Source: Carnegiea gigantea
Lineage: Eukaryota; Streptophyta; Magnoliopsida; Caryophyllales; Cactaceae
Direction: 5' to 3'
DNA: 64,000 bases
Assembly (NCBI GenBank): GCA_029747015.1
Contig: JAKOGI010000085.1
Coordinates: 658,501 to 722,500, forward strand
The notes under the pieces are model-generated. The model was given only the letters and a program-made list of their open reading frames with translations. It was not told the origin of the DNA and searched no databases. The position numbers were made by a program, and so were the translations under genes. Below, one piece after another: positions 23,637 through 34,533 of the stretch (the stretch's first letter is position 1; each line of letters begins with the position of its first letter).

Positions 23637-24908
23637 TGACCAACACTGCCGCAAGTGCACGGCATTCATAGTATAGATAAAAGATATCGCTCGTCAGGGA
23701 CTAAAGTAATTTATCAAGCCTAGTCTTGTTAGAATATGCTAAGAAAAACTCTAATTCAAGTGGTTTCAATTAACTACTAACTACTGTAAATGAACTCGTT
23801 TAAATTAATAAGAGAAAAAGGTCTAGAAATTTTCACAGTTATGGGAGAGAATTGGATCAAAATTAATAAATAATGTGCTATTCTCTAATTGGTTAATCTC
23901 GAGAAATTGTAATCTTGTCTAGAAACTTGATCGATTCTTTTGAAATCAATCAAATTTTTCTAAACTAAGCAAATGTCGTTCTTTCAAACTAATTTAACTT
24001 AATCCAAGTTTAATATATTCGATTACTTACTAGCCCTCCCAACATATAAATATCTCTTTCAAGACGAAGTTATGCTAAGTCTATTCAAGTAGTCCAATAA
24101 CCAAATATCGTCTTTCGAACGTTTACTCGATTGTTTCAAGTGTGCAAGTAAATTTTGGCCAAAAATAAGCTCACAACATATCAAACACTTTATAAAGCGA
24201 AATCAAAACCAATCATGAAAATAAGCACAATTGAATAAACTAAAACATGATCCAGTACACTTCTACAAACTACTAAATTCCTAGACTAAGAAATCTATTC
24301 AGACATGATAAAAGATAAATAAACTAACCAAAAATCGGCAAAATCTGAGAGGAAGGGGCTTGACTGAGATGGCCTTCACCAAGGGCTTCAGAACCTCATG
24401 ATCAAAACTCTCACACTCAAAACTCATATAAAAGCAAAAACAAAACTAAACAAAGAACAAAATTTGAGAGAAACTAAACTAATCTAACCTAGGCTAATTC
24501 TACTTGTTTTACTTGCTTGGAATTGTCTTAGATTTCTCTTCTTCTACTATTGAATTTTGCCTTATATCGAAAAGCTCGGTAAATCTCAGCCAAACAGCCG
24601 AGGAAAAACGAAGAGGCAACAGTTACAGGCTCACCACAGTCCAACCGTGGTCTGCGCTGGATCCGAATTTTTACTCTTTCTTTGCTTTATGGTCGTGGCA
24701 TAACATGGATAACTGTGGGGGAGGTCAAAACACAGCCATTAAAGAAAAAATGCTGGGTAAAAAGATTAAAAATCCTGCTAAACACATAAAACAACTACAC
24801 CCAAGCATAAATTAAGAATAGGAGAGTAAATAACATCATTAAGCACAAAATTCTCCTAAAAATGAGGTAAAATAGCCTTAAAAAGATGTACATATTAAGC
24901 ACTTATCA
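23637..24908 (-). repeat. Athila LTR, 5' LTR in element sense
   Basis: 1272 bp with the same ends as 14885-16170, followed directly by the second GATAT (24909-24913). The two LTRs differ at many scattered sites and small indels, so the insertion is old. Both have lost much of the CpG content near the GC-richer block. Confidence 0.92.
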
Positions 24909-24913
24909 GATAT
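24909..24913. repeat. Target-site duplication GATAT, right copy (Athila element)
   Basis: Directly follows the terminal TTATCA and matches 14880-14884. Confidence 0.9.
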
Positions 24914-25998
24914 GCTCATTCTAGGTTAGGGATGGGATTATGAAATATGAATCTTTCTGTGAATTCCAGCTGGCCTATAAAATGGCAATAAATTCATCAA
25001 GCTTGTTGCTACTTGCTTCTTTTGTCTTGACAATGGCATCAAGAATAGATTTGAACTTGCAGCATTATAGTGCGTTAGCAAAGGAGGACTTGGACCATAT
25101 TATTGCAGCATGAGGGAAATCAAAAAGGGCGTGCAGATCAGACTCTTGTAGGTCACCATATAACGCACATCTTGCATCAATTTCAAGCACTCATTTTGCT
25201 AGGGTAGACTTAGCAAGTAGAGCATTTGAACATGCCCTACAAGCGAAAACTTCATCATCAGGGAATATCAAGGTGCCGAAGTTCTTTTCAGAGGGAAGTT
25301 ACGGCATCATTGCTACATATTGGGTCGACCCAATTTTGAATCTGCAAAATAAGATGATAAGCTGATTTAATAGTTTATTCTCTGGAGAATAATGGCAAGT
25401 AAGTTTGTCTCTTAGCCAAGAAGGGCATAAGGGAATGGAAAGGATGGCTTCAATATCAATTGAGAGGCAGATGGAATTTATGGGTATGGTTCCAATCCAT
25501 TTTATCTGGTCCAGTAAGTCACCAACTCGTGACAGTCTTGCCTCGACCTTCACAGGGGTGAGAATCTTAAACGCGTTCGACCTAGGAACCCATTTGGAGT
25601 CCTATACGTTCAAAGACCAACCATCTTCTACCAACCACTGAGAGCCCTTATCAACAACCCATTTAGCTTGGTGCAAGCTTCTCCAAGTAAAGCTTGGTTT
25701 TAAACCAAGTTCTGCATTCAGGATGTCATAACAAGGGAAATATCTGGCCTTAAGGACCTTACCAAAGAGTAGTCAACATTCATTAGCCTGTCTAGTGGGT
25801 AAAGCCAAGTTAAAAGCTTTAAGGTCTCTAAACCCTAAGTCACCCAGGAGTTTACTCTTGGTTAGTACACTCTTAGCTACCCATGGATATGATGTTTATT
25901 ATCATCATGACCCCACCGGCAATAGTTGAGAGTGGTAGCCTGGATGCTTTAGGTAAAATCTTTCGGGAGCTTGAAAACGCTCATAGCAAAAGTAGGAA
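24914..25998 (-). pseudogene. LINE ORF2, region between reverse transcriptase and RNase H
   Basis: Minus-strand pieces read EAILSIPLCPSWLRDKLTCH then YSPEN (25300-25553), the D-x-L-x-W-H-Y-S motif typical of plant LINE-like ORF2. Then LEIDARCALYGDLQESDLHA and LFDFPHA follow, the zf-RVT-like Cys/His segment with the second Cys replaced. The coding continues on the other side of the Athila element at 14884. Several frame changes are present. Confidence 0.78.
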
Positions 25999-27400
25999 TG
26001 GTCTAGGCAACCCCTTTACAAACACCTCCCTACTTGTTCAAGATAAATTTTTACCTAACCACCCTTTAATTTTCTTGCAGAAGCGGTCTTTAATGGGCAG
26101 AAACACCTTTCTTTTCAATTTTCTAACTCTAGTTGGGAGACCTAAATACTTTTCAAAAGAGAGAACTTCATGAATGTCCAGGATCAAAAGTACCTTATTT
26201 TTCGTATGTTCCGAGATGCCTTTTCCAAACATTACATTGGATTTTAACAAAGTTATTTTTTTTTCCTAGATATAGCTTCATAGATTTCCAAGATGCTTTT
26301 CACAGCTTGGACTTCCTCTTTGTTCGCACCAAAAAAATAACAAAGTCGTGGGCAAACAATATATGAGAGACAAGCGGGCTTCCTAACAAATTTGGTATCC
26401 CTTAAGAGAGCCCATACAAATAGCATCATGCAAAAGATAAGAAAGGCCCTTTGTACAAAAGAGAAGATGATAGGGACTAATGGGATCACCTTGTTTAATG
26501 GCCCTGCTAGGCTTCACAAAACCTCCAAATTCCTATTAATAACAAAGGAGAAAGTCGCAGTATTGATACACTTTATAATGAGATTGACCCATTCACAATA
26601 GAATCCCAATTTCAACATAATAGCTCGTAAAAAGGGCCATTACACCCTATCAAAAGCCCTCGGTCATATTGAGCTTAAGACTCATACCACCGTTAGCTCT
26701 AGACCTCAAATTCATGTTGTGGAAACTTTCAAAGCTAATGAAAGTATTATCTGTGATCACGCGACCCAAAACAAAAGCACTTTGATTTTCAGTCATAACA
26801 GAAGGAAAGGTAGACCTTGAACCAATTAGCGATGTTACGAGCTTGTATATAACATTATAAAGACTAACAGGCTTGAAATGGCCAATCTCATTAGAGGAAT
26901 GCTTTTTAGGGAACAAGACCACATGACTGTAATTAAGGCGGTGCGGGAAGTTACATCCATTGAGAATATTCAGAATAGTATGTGTAACATCATCTCCTAC
27001 AATTAGCAAAAATATCTGATAAAAATATGGGTTCATGTCACCTGACCCTGGGGCTTTTCCTAGATGCATTTGGTTGAAGGCTTTAAAAGCTTCATGATAG
27101 GGTTGGCAGAAATATTCATTCATTTCTGATGAGATCTTCTGTTGCTATCAATAACAAAATCAATGTGGTTAGATCTCTCAATGCTGAAAAGGTTCTTGAA
27201 ATAGTCAACAACGATCAACTGCAGGTCTTTGGGATCAGTACATATATTCCCGTTAGCATCCATCAGCTCTGTAATCTGATTGATGCTACTACGAACATTG
27301 GCCTTATGATGAAACCAGCTGCTATTGTGGTCTTGAAACTTAAGGAAGTCAGTTCTAGACCTCTACCATGAAAAGACCTCATCCTTCTTCCTCCACTCAT
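25999..27400 (-). pseudogene. LINE ORF2 reverse transcriptase
   Basis: Motifs in order: AFNQMHLGKAPGSGDMNPYF, NYSHVVLFPKKHSSNEIGHF then KPVSLYNVIYKLVTSLIGSR, and ENQSAFVLGRVITDN. The active-site box is weak: a FAHD-like stretch near 26330 stands for FADD. EVLSFEKYLGLPTRVRKLKR and KDRFCKKIKGWLGKNLS follow. These are the standard plant L1-type (RIL) blocks. At least four breaks are present, and the damaged FADD means no activity. Confidence 0.88.
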
Positions 27401-28340
27401 TGATTTTGTAAAAAATGGCCCTCTTAGCACTTGCATTAGTGGTACGTTAGAGTATGTCTTGAAGTTTTTTTAATCTTGGTTTGGATATTATAAAAAACGT
27501 TGAGGTTCCAAGTGATAAGATCATCCATACAACATTTTACTTTTTCCATGCAATATATAGCTGAGTCTGTATCCATACCATAGCTCCAAGCATTTGAGAC
27601 AACCTCCTCACAATGATTATCAAGAGCCCAAAATTTTTCAAATCTCTTCCTTCAAGCTTTCGTCTGTTGCTAGTGACGTCCGCATACCTTCAGAAGAATT
27701 GAGAGGTGGTCAGAGAAGTCTTCATCTACATGAGTAACCTTAGCATTAGGGAATAGGGTACTTCAGTCACAGTCTGGACACAGCCGATCCAGTCTTTCTT
27801 TAACTGAATCATCTCCATCCTGACGATTCCACCAAGTAAAAATATGCCCTAAAACGGAAAGACGAAACAAGTCGCACATGTCAAGAGCTTCTTTGAAAGT
27901 GTGAAGGACTTATTAGGACTTCATGGGACCTCCTTGCTTCTCAAAGTTGAAAAGGATTTCATTTAAATCTCTACCTAACACACAAGGTAAATTCGAATGG
28001 TGGTTGAGATCCAAGAGCAGGTCAGAAGTCTTGAGCTTATTGTGGGCTTTCAGAAAGCCACAAATACTCGTAGATCTCCATTCATTGGCACCCTGCTTCC
28101 ATTTGATCGCTACATCACTGTGGTTTGATGCACGGGAAAGTAAATTTGATAGAGAGGCTTTTCCTCCACAACAATGCTAGTACTCTTAAGTGACCTAAAC
28201 TATCAACATAAATCCCCTCAAAGTCATGAAATTGCTCAACAATTCGTTTCATCTCCACTCAAGATAGCTTGGTCTCGAAGAGGAAAACTAAGTTTGGCTT
28301 ACAACCCTCGCACCTACTGCTCGGGGCTTGCCAAGGGCCC
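27401..28340 (-). pseudogene. LINE ORF2 endonuclease (APE type)
   Basis: Minus-strand reading gives KPNLVFLFETKLS near 28290 (the E-T-K-L motif), then VLALLWRKSLSIKF, then a decayed stretch. LPCVLGRDLNEILFNFEKQG follows near 27970 (the G-D-x-N-E motif with one change), then LFRLSVLGHIFTWWNRQDGD and VKERLDRLCPD, then VTHVDEDFSDHLSILLK (the S-D-H motif) near 27700. The order fits the apurinic-type endonuclease of L1 LINEs. Several stops are present. Confidence 0.82.
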
Positions 28341-28703
28341 GATGGTTTTAGTAAAGGATACTTATTTGGCTTTGCGAGGTTGCAGTGCAACCTTAGGTGC
28401 TTGTTCATTGGTAGTGTTTTTGTTATTTATCTCTTCAACAGCTTGGGACTTAGCTTCCTGAAATGGGGTACTCATTGCAAACTCATTCTTCCTTTTGGTC
28501 ACTTCACTGCGAATGGTTATGGGAACATGGTCAATATTCATTGCGGATGATGATTTTTAGTCACAGTTTAGCCGCATCTTCACTCTGCTCTTCTTGTTAG
28601 CAGACCGTAGTTCAGTAAGCATTGTTCCTTTGCAATATCTCTTTCTCCAGCTCTCCAGATTAGCTCCCCATTCACTTTGAGCATAAGACCTCTATGAAGA
28701 GCT
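28341..28703 (-). pseudogene. LINE ORF1, C-terminal piece
   Basis: Starting at the Copia border the minus strand reads RGLMLKVNGELIWRAGERDI. This continues the ORF1 reading that stops at ECDLSKP on the far side of the Copia element. The expected Cys-rich knuckle after this point is not recognisable. The rest to 28341 is decayed. Confidence 0.6.
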
Positions 28704-29006
28704 TGTTAATTAAGTGCTTCAAATTGCCAGTAGCTATTTGCTTATTTTTAGGAGTAATAACAGTTTTTGAGTCATGTTTACTGAGTATTTTTTTTGTTCA
28801 AAATTTTCAATAGCAAAAACTGGGTAGTGGGTCACTATCTAAAATTTTAGGGTGTTAGTTGCTGTTTTTTAGGTCATTAGTTTTCAGCTTGTGCTCCTAT
28901 GTATACTTGATCTTTGATTCAATGAAGGTAAGAAACTATTGAGCTTTCTCAGTAAAAACACTCAGCTTCCTCAACTTTATTATCTCTCTGTTGCCAAGTC
29001 CCAACA
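28704..29006 (+). repeat. Copia 5' LTR
   Basis: 303 bp from TGTTAATTAAGTGC to AAGTCCCAACA, with TGTT/AACA ends. It is close to 32953-33252 with scattered substitutions. Confidence 0.88.
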
Positions 29007-29009
29007 AAT

Positions 29010-29024
29010 GTGGTCTGAGAGCTA
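29010..29024 (+). promoter_or_regulatory. Degenerate Copia primer-binding site
   Basis: TGTGGTCTGAGAGCT lies three bases after the LTR. It matches the initiator-Met site TGGTATCAGAGC only in the ends (TGGT and GAGAGC/CAGAGC), so it is damaged or variant. Confidence 0.5.
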
Positions 29025-29249
29025 GAACAAAACAAAAGGTGAGAACACACTATCTTAAGAAAAAAAGGCACGTACAGCCTTCAGCACCAAATGCACAAGA
29101 GAGGTCCTAAAGCAATCAAAAGGTGAGGTCCTTTTCTTGTTCACTGAGAAAGGTAAACTAAGAGAGAGACACTAAAAGCCTTGGCTTCCCAGCCCTAAAC
29201 TTCCCAGCTCCAATTCTCAGAGCACGAACTCAGGCAGAAAATTGTGGAA

Positions 29250-30160
29250 GGCAGTGGAACAAATTCCACCTCTCAACCCTTAATTCCAATATTCAAAGGT
29301 GACAAATACCATCTTTGGGGCCTCAAGGTGACGACCATGTTTAGGTCTCAGGAATTATGGGATTTGGTAGAGAACGGCTACACTGAGCCCACTCCGACGC
29401 CGACTCAACCCGATTAATAACTCCCAGAGACTGGCAAGAGAGATGTAAAGGCCTTGTTTCTCGTCCAATCAGCACTGGATGATGAAATTTTTCCCCGAAT
29501 TGCAGCAGCAGCAACTTCTCATGAGGCATGGGAGACTCTCAAGGAAGAATTTTTGGGTGAAAAGAAGCTACTCACTATTAAATTGCAAACTCTTAGACGT
29601 GAATTTGAAACCTTGGCAATGGAAGAAAAAGAGCCTGTGCAAGAATTTTTGTCTAGAGTTTCTGGAGTTGTTAGTCAGATGAAAACTTATGGTGAAAATC
29701 TCAGCAATGAAACTATTGTGAGTAAGGTGCTGAGAAGTCTAACTAAGGACTTTGATCATGTCGTTGCTGCGATCGAAGAATCTAAGGATCTTTCTATGTA
29801 CATTTTTGATAAGTTATGGGTTCCCTGTTAGCTTATGAGGTTAGGATCAATAGGTCCTATGACAAAGTAGAGGAGAAGGTGTTTCAAGTGAAGGGGGATT
29901 TTTCTTACAGGGGAATCTGGAAATGCAAATGGACGAGGCCAAGGCCGAGGTAGAGGTGGATATTATGGTCGAGGTCGTGGGAACAGTAGAGGAAGAGGTC
30001 AGTTTGGCGAGCAGCATCAATCCAAAAGCAATATACAATGTCGATATTGCAATAAATTTGACCACAATGAAGCTGAATGATGGGCTAAGCAGAAAGATGA
30101 GACAAAGGGAGCCAACTATGCTGAGTAAGTCACAAAAGAAGAAAATTAATTTATGGCTCA
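29250..30160 (+). pseudogene. Copia gag
   Basis: It reads LIPIFKGDKYHLWGLKVTTM with FRSQELWDLVENG, a typical DUF4219/UBN2-type Copia gag start, then two stops near 29415. The frame resumes with KALFLVQSALDDEIFPRIAA, AWETLKEEFLGEKKLLTIKL, and EPVQEFLSRVSGVVSQMKTY. The nucleocapsid has an RGQGRGRGGYYGRGRGN run and a knuckle C-R-Y-C...H with Trp in place of the last Cys. Frame changes lie near 29830 and 29910. Confidence 0.87.
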
Positions 30161-30535
30161 TGCTCTAATTAACTGTGATGTTAAGAGAGTATGGTTCATG
30201 GACAGTGCCTGCTCGAATCATATGACCGGCACAAGGTCTTTGTTCAAAGAGCTTGATGAGAACCAGAAGAGTGAGGTTCGATTTGGCAACAACAGGATGG
30301 TAAAGGTAGAAGGAAAAGGTACAATTGGCATCAAGATGTCACAGGGTAATGTAAAACTTCTACATGATGTGCAATGTGTTCCTAATTTAACTCATAATTT
30401 GCTAAGTGTTGGGCAATTGATGGAGGACGGTTATTCTGTTTTGTTTGATGGAGGTATCTGCTCTGTTTATTATAAGAATTCAGGCCAACATATAGCTAGC
30501 ATTCCTAGGCTCCAAATAGGATGTTTCCTTTAGAT
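30161..30535 (+). pseudogene. Copia aspartic protease
   Basis: The frame reads VWFMDSACSNHMTGTRSLFK; the active-site triad here is D-S-A where D-S-G is usual. Then VRFGNNRMVKVEGKGTIGIK, LLHDVQCVPNLTHNLLSVGQ and LMEDGYSVLFDGGICSV follow, the normal Copia protease body. It ends in a TAG at 30531. Confidence 0.88.
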
Positions 30536-31450
30536 GTCTCAAGCAAAGAAAATTGTGCTTTCACTGTTAAAGCTAGTGAATCAAATTTGTGGCATCTACG
30601 ATATGGGCATTTAAATGTGAGCGGGTTGAAATTGTTGGCTGCGAAAAAAATGGTTATTGGGTTGCCTAAAATTGATGATATTGACCTTGTGAAGGATGTG
30701 TATATGGTAGGCAGAGTAGAAATTCATTTCCTGTTAATAAGGCTTGAGGGGCTTCAAATTACCTTGAATTAGTTCATGCTGATGCTTGTGGGCCAATGAG
30801 TGTTGAGTCATTAGGTGGAAGTTGATATTTTTGGCTGTTTACTGATGATTACAGCAGGATTAGTTGGGTATATTTTCTGAAGCTCAAATCAAAAACGTTT
30901 GAGAATTTTATGCAATTCAAGGCATTAGTAGAGAAGCAAAGTGGGTGCCCCTTAAAAACTCTCCATTCAGATCAAGGAGGTGAATTTACCTCTAATGTGT
31001 TTGCTGTTTTTTGTAAGAGAAATGGAATTCACAGGGAGATAACTGCACTATATACACCACAACAAAACGGTGTGGCTGAGAGGAAAAATTGAACGGTGGT
31101 TGAAATGGCTCGAAGTATGATGACTGCAGCAGGTCTTCCAAAAAAATTTTGGGCAGAAGCAGTAGCTACAGCCATGTATATTCTCAATATTTCTCTGACC
31201 AGAGCAGTCATGAATCAAACTTCATATGAAGCCTGGAAGTGCAGGAAGCCACGAGTAAGCCATTTGAAGATTTTTGGTTTGCTTTGGATAACTCTTCATC
31301 TCGTCGAAGACTTGATGTAAAATCTGCAAAATGCATTTTTGTGGGTTATAGTTCTCAATCCAAACCATATAAATTGTATAACCCCGTGAATGGCAAAGTA
31401 ATAATAAGCAGAGATGTAGTGTTTAATGAAGCTGCGAGATGGGATTAGGG
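30536..31450 (+). pseudogene. Copia integrase
   Basis: The pre-integrase part is NLWHLRYGHLNVSGLKLLAA, with the His pair of the zinc site; the later Cys pair is not seen. The core holds the catalytic Asp of FTDDYSRISWVYFLKLKS, the second in TLHSDQGGEFTSNVFAVFCK, and the Glu in PQQNGVAERKN. A TGA follows that motif at 31090. The C-terminal side reads MARSMMTAAGLPKKFWAEAV then GYSSQSKPYKLYNPVNGKVI. Frameshifts lie near 30775 and 31310. Confidence 0.9.
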
Positions 31451-31466
31451 TGCAGAGAATCAGAAC

Positions 31467-32340
31467 ATGGAACAGGGTCTTCCTATGGAGATCTCTTCTG
31501 AGAAACTTGAGACAACTACAATAAGCTTGCCTACAATAAGTTCACCTGCAAGGTCACCTGTAAGTTCACCAGTCAGAGATCCTTCACCTATACCACTTGA
31601 AGAGTCCTCTGCCATGCCAACTCCGCTGCCGCTAAGAAGATCAACCAGAGACAGAAAACCAAATCCGAAATATGCTGTTGATGCTGATACTTCTTGTACT
31701 TCTGCTTTGCTTGTTTCAGATCCCCTTTATAACAATGCAGTGGTAACTGACCCTGAATGGTGCAAAGCAATGAAAGAGGAGCTGATGGCTATTCGGAAAA
31801 ATCAAACTTGGGATTTGGTAACCTTGCCGGAAGAGAAAAATATAATGGGTATGAAGTGGGTCTATTGCACCAAATATAATGCTGATGGAACAAAAGTACA
31901 AGGCTCGGTTAGTTGCAAAGGGATATGCACAACAAGAGGGAGTTGATTTTGAGGAGACATTTTCACCAGTTGCTCGTTCCGAAACAATAAAGGTGTTACT
32001 GGCAATAGCGGCACAACTTGGATGGCTTGTTTATCAATTTGACGTAAAATATGCATTCTTAAATGGAGAGTTAGAGGAAGAAGTCTATGTTGCTCAACCT
32101 AAAGGATTCATCATTGAAGGAGAGGAAGACAAAGTATAGAAATTGAGGAAGGCTTTATATGGCCTAAAACAAGCTCCGCGGGCATGGTACAGTAAAATCG
32201 ACTAATATTTTAGGGAGAAAGGATTTGAAAGAAGCAATAATGAACCAACCCTATATGGGAAACCACGAGGTAATTCTCATTTTTGGGTGGTGTGTTTGTA
32301 TGTTGACGATATGATTTATATGGGATCATGTGAGTCCATT
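31467..32340 (+). pseudogene. Copia reverse transcriptase
   Basis: A proline/serine-rich linker is followed by WCKAMKEELMAIRKNQTWDL and [18 protein letters not shown] frameshift near 31900 precedes [20 protein letters not shown] and [40 protein letters not shown] has Lys in place of a usual residue beside the first catalytic Asp. A TAG lies at 32137. LYGLKQAPRAWY and the active site VVCLYVDDMIYMG follow. Confidence 0.92.
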
Positions 32341-32952
32341 ATTGAAGAATTCAAGTCTTGTATATGGAAAAATGTGAGATGTCAGACTTAGGTTTGTTGC
32401 ATTACTTTCTTGCCCTGGAGGCACATCAAAGTGAAGATGGTATTTTTATCTCACAAAAGAAGTATGCTGTTGATTTGCTAAAGAAGTTTAATATGTTGAA
32501 CTGCAAACCCATGCCAGCACCCATGAACATGAATGAAAAGCTTGTGGTTGATGATGGCACCAAGATGGCAAATGCAAAGCAATTTCGAAGCATGGTTGGT
32601 GGCCTAAATTATTTATCTCACACTAGACCAGACATTACATGCTCTGCAAGTGTGATCTCAAGATCTATGCACAGCCTAACTGTTCATCATCTTGGTTCAG
32701 CAAAGAGGATTCTCATATATGTGGTTGGTAGTATTGATTTTGGAGTTTGGCACTCGAAAGTATTAGATTTCAGATTGTATGGGTTTTCAGATAGTGACTG
32801 GGCAGGATGTTTAGGTGACAAAAGGAATACTTCTGGGTGCTTATTTTCTCTAGGTTCTGGTGCTATTTGATGGAGCTCAAAGAAACAGGATGTCATGGCT
32901 TTGTCCTCATCCGAAGCAGAATATGTTGCTGTTATAGGAGCAGCCTGTCAAG
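32341..32952 (+). pseudogene. Copia RNase H, truncated at its C-terminus
   Basis: The connection reads MSDLGLLHYFLALEAHQSED, then FRSMVGGLNYLSHTRPDITC, YGFSDSDWAGCLGDKRNTSG and CLFSLGSGAI. A TGA at 32868 is followed by WSSKKQDVMALSSSEAEYVA and VIGAACQ. Normally another 60 or so residues follow; here the LTR starts at once, so the last catalytic region is missing. Confidence 0.9.
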
Positions 32953-33252
32953 TAATTAAGTGCTTCAAATTACCAGTAGCTATTTGCTTATTTTTAGGAG
33001 TAATAACAGTTTTTGAGTCATGTTTACTGAGTATTTTTTCTGTTGAAGATTTTCAGTAGCAAAATCTGGGTAGTGGGTCACTGTCCAAAATTTTAAGGTG
33101 TTAGTTGCTGTTTTTTAGGTGATTAGTTATCAGCTTGTACTCCTGTATATATTTGATCTTTGATTCAATGAAGGTAAGCAGCTATTGAGCTTTCTTAGTA
33201 AAAACACTCAGCTTCCCCAACTTTATTATCTCTCTGTTCCCAAGTCCCAACA
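32953..33252 (+). repeat. Copia 3' LTR, missing its first bases
   Basis: It aligns with 28707-29006 from TAATTAAGTGCTTC to CCCAACA. The TGT expected at the start is replaced by RNase H-derived sequence. Confidence 0.87.
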
Positions 33253-33795
33253 AAGGTTTGCTAAGGTCACATTCCACCCGAAGTTCGAGGGATTTTGATG
33301 GGAAGAGCATATCAAACTGATCAGCGTCAACAAAATGCTCAATTTTATTGCCCAGATGTTCGGCGAACTTACTGTTTCTCATACCCATAGGAAGACCATA
33401 TATTTTAATCCAAAATCGAGGTATGGTAAAGTCAATCTTAGAAGGATGCTCGTTGGCATTTACTTCCTTCAACAAGAGATTGTGTCCATCAATGGCCAAT
33501 GCCCTTCTTCTAGAATGTAATCCTTGTCTCCCAGCGAGAAGAATTGGAATGCAAAAAGATTTTGATCAAGATCAGTGATTACCAATCCTTGTGAGGGTCA
33601 CCAGATGTTCCTCATGGTTTGTTTCAAAGCCTCAGTGTTAAAGGAATTCTTGGTGTTAAGTTTTCAAACTAGGCATAGCAAAGTCTGAGCCTTGACATCT
33701 TGTTCCTCATCAGGTTCAAAGTCAATGACTTTATCTTCTACCTCCATGAGGCTTATTCTCTTCCTATCTTCAACCAATTCACTCTCCATGCCCAT
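33253..33795 (-). pseudogene. LINE ORF1, N-terminal piece
   Basis: The likely start is ATG 33795 (MGMESELVEDRKRISLMEVE). It reads NTEALKQTMRNIW and FQFFSLGDKDYILEEGHWPL, a DUF4283-like region common in plant LINE ORF1. A stop and a frameshift near 33500 follow. Then FTIPRFWIKIYGLPMGMRNS, LGNKIEHFVDADQFDMLFPS and LELRVECDLSKP run up to the Copia border. The protein would bind LINE RNA; it is no longer expressible as one chain. Confidence 0.78.
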
Positions 33796-34004
33796 CAACA
33801 CAACCACCCAATGCAACAACTTGCACGACGATAAAGGTCAATAGAACAACCAAATAAACTGTTAGTGAAGTTGGCTCATGATAGAGCTAACAGATTGGAA
33901 CAAAGCCCATGTGGGAACGAGGGTGGTGAAGAACCCTCACACCAAAAAATGAGGAATTAGGATTAACAGGAACCCTAGTCACTGCTGCAGTGGAGAGGAA
34001 GAAG
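33796..34004 (-). other. LINE 5' untranslated region
   Basis: 209 bp between the ORF1 start and the TRIM. No frame. The 5' border of the LINE is taken as the TRIM edge because nothing beyond the TRIM resembles LINE sequence. Confidence 0.45.
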
Positions 34005-34533
34005 TGTTGGAGTATGAAAATAGGTATTCTCCCATATTGATAAACTTCAAATAATATGATAGTGGGTGTTATCCCACATTGATGAAAGTAAAGGGTTTGA
34101 GCATGTATATCAGCTTATGAGTTACTCCACCATTGCCAATTGATTTTAGGTTGGAACCTCATTTGAGCTTATATATATGACTCTTTGTTCATCACCCAAT
34201 TGATATTAAAAAAAAAAAAAATTTAACGGGGTATTAGAGCGGATTGCTTGATCTTGATTTGCCACCGTCCCCATTTGACTAAAATTGTGTGCATGTGTTG
34301 GGCCTTATTAATGTCCACACGTGGGGGTGTGTTGGAGTATGAAAGTGGGTATTCCCTCACATTGATAAACTTCAAAGAATATGATAGTGGGTGTTGTCCC
34401 ACATTGATGAGATTAAAGGGTTTGAGCATGTATATAAGCTTGTGAGTTACTCCACCCATTGCCAATTGGTTTTGGATTGGAACCTCGTTTGAGCTTATAT
34501 ATATAACTCTTTGTTCATGACCCAATCGATACA
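34005..34533 (+). mobile_element. TRIM (terminal-repeat retrotransposon in miniature)
   Basis: Two direct repeats of about 203 bp (34005-34207 and 34330-34533) start TGTTGGAGTATGAAA and end CAATYGATA. Between them lie only 122 bp: a poly-A run, a primer-site remnant GGTATTAGAGC (34230-34240, initiator-Met type), and a purine run GTGGGGGTG directly before the second repeat. There is no coding capacity. The parts and order are those of a TRIM. No matching target duplication was found; the right flank is a SINE tail. Confidence 0.85.

Larger units (their letters stand above)
14885..24908 (-). mobile_element. Ty3/Gypsy Athila-type element, complete but decayed
   Basis: 10.0 kb with LTRs of 1286 and 1272 bp, TG...CA ends and a perfect GATAT duplication. 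In minus sense the order is LTR, an Asp-tRNA-like primer site, gag with zinc knuckle, protease, reverse transcriptase with FMDD, RNase H, integrase, a long untranslated region, polypurine tract, LTR. The RT block (KAGIIYPILDNAWVSPVPVV, TRTVTGWRMCINYEKLNKAT) is typical of Athila. No envelope-like ORF3, which many Athila elements carry after pol, is visible. It lies inside the LINE. Confidence 0.92.
28704..33252 (+). mobile_element. Ty1/Copia element inside the LINE, with a deleted 3' internal end
   Basis: LTRs of about 300 bp (28704-29006 and 32953-33252) flank gag, protease, integrase, reverse transcriptase and part of RNase H on the plus strand. The RNase H reading stops in mid domain and passes within a few bases into the right LTR, which lacks the first three LTR bases. 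So a deletion removed the end of RNase H, the polypurine tract and the LTR tip. The flanking five bases are GAGCT and AAGGT, not identical. Each is one change from the 5-mer that the LINE reading frame predicts. Confidence 0.9.
14340..34004 (-). mobile_element. L1-type (RIL-like) LINE, split by Copia and Athila insertions
   Basis: Minus-strand pieces in order: ORF1 start (33795), ORF1 after the Copia insertion (28703), endonuclease, reverse transcriptase, a zinc-binding linker (25200s), and an RNase H-like piece beyond the Athila insertion (14884 downward). Reading across each insertion restores the expected domain order. The 5' end lies near 34004, next to the TRIM, and the 3' end near 14340-14400. 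No clear poly(A) or target duplication was found, so the outer borders are approximate. Every domain has stops or frameshifts. Confidence 0.8.
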
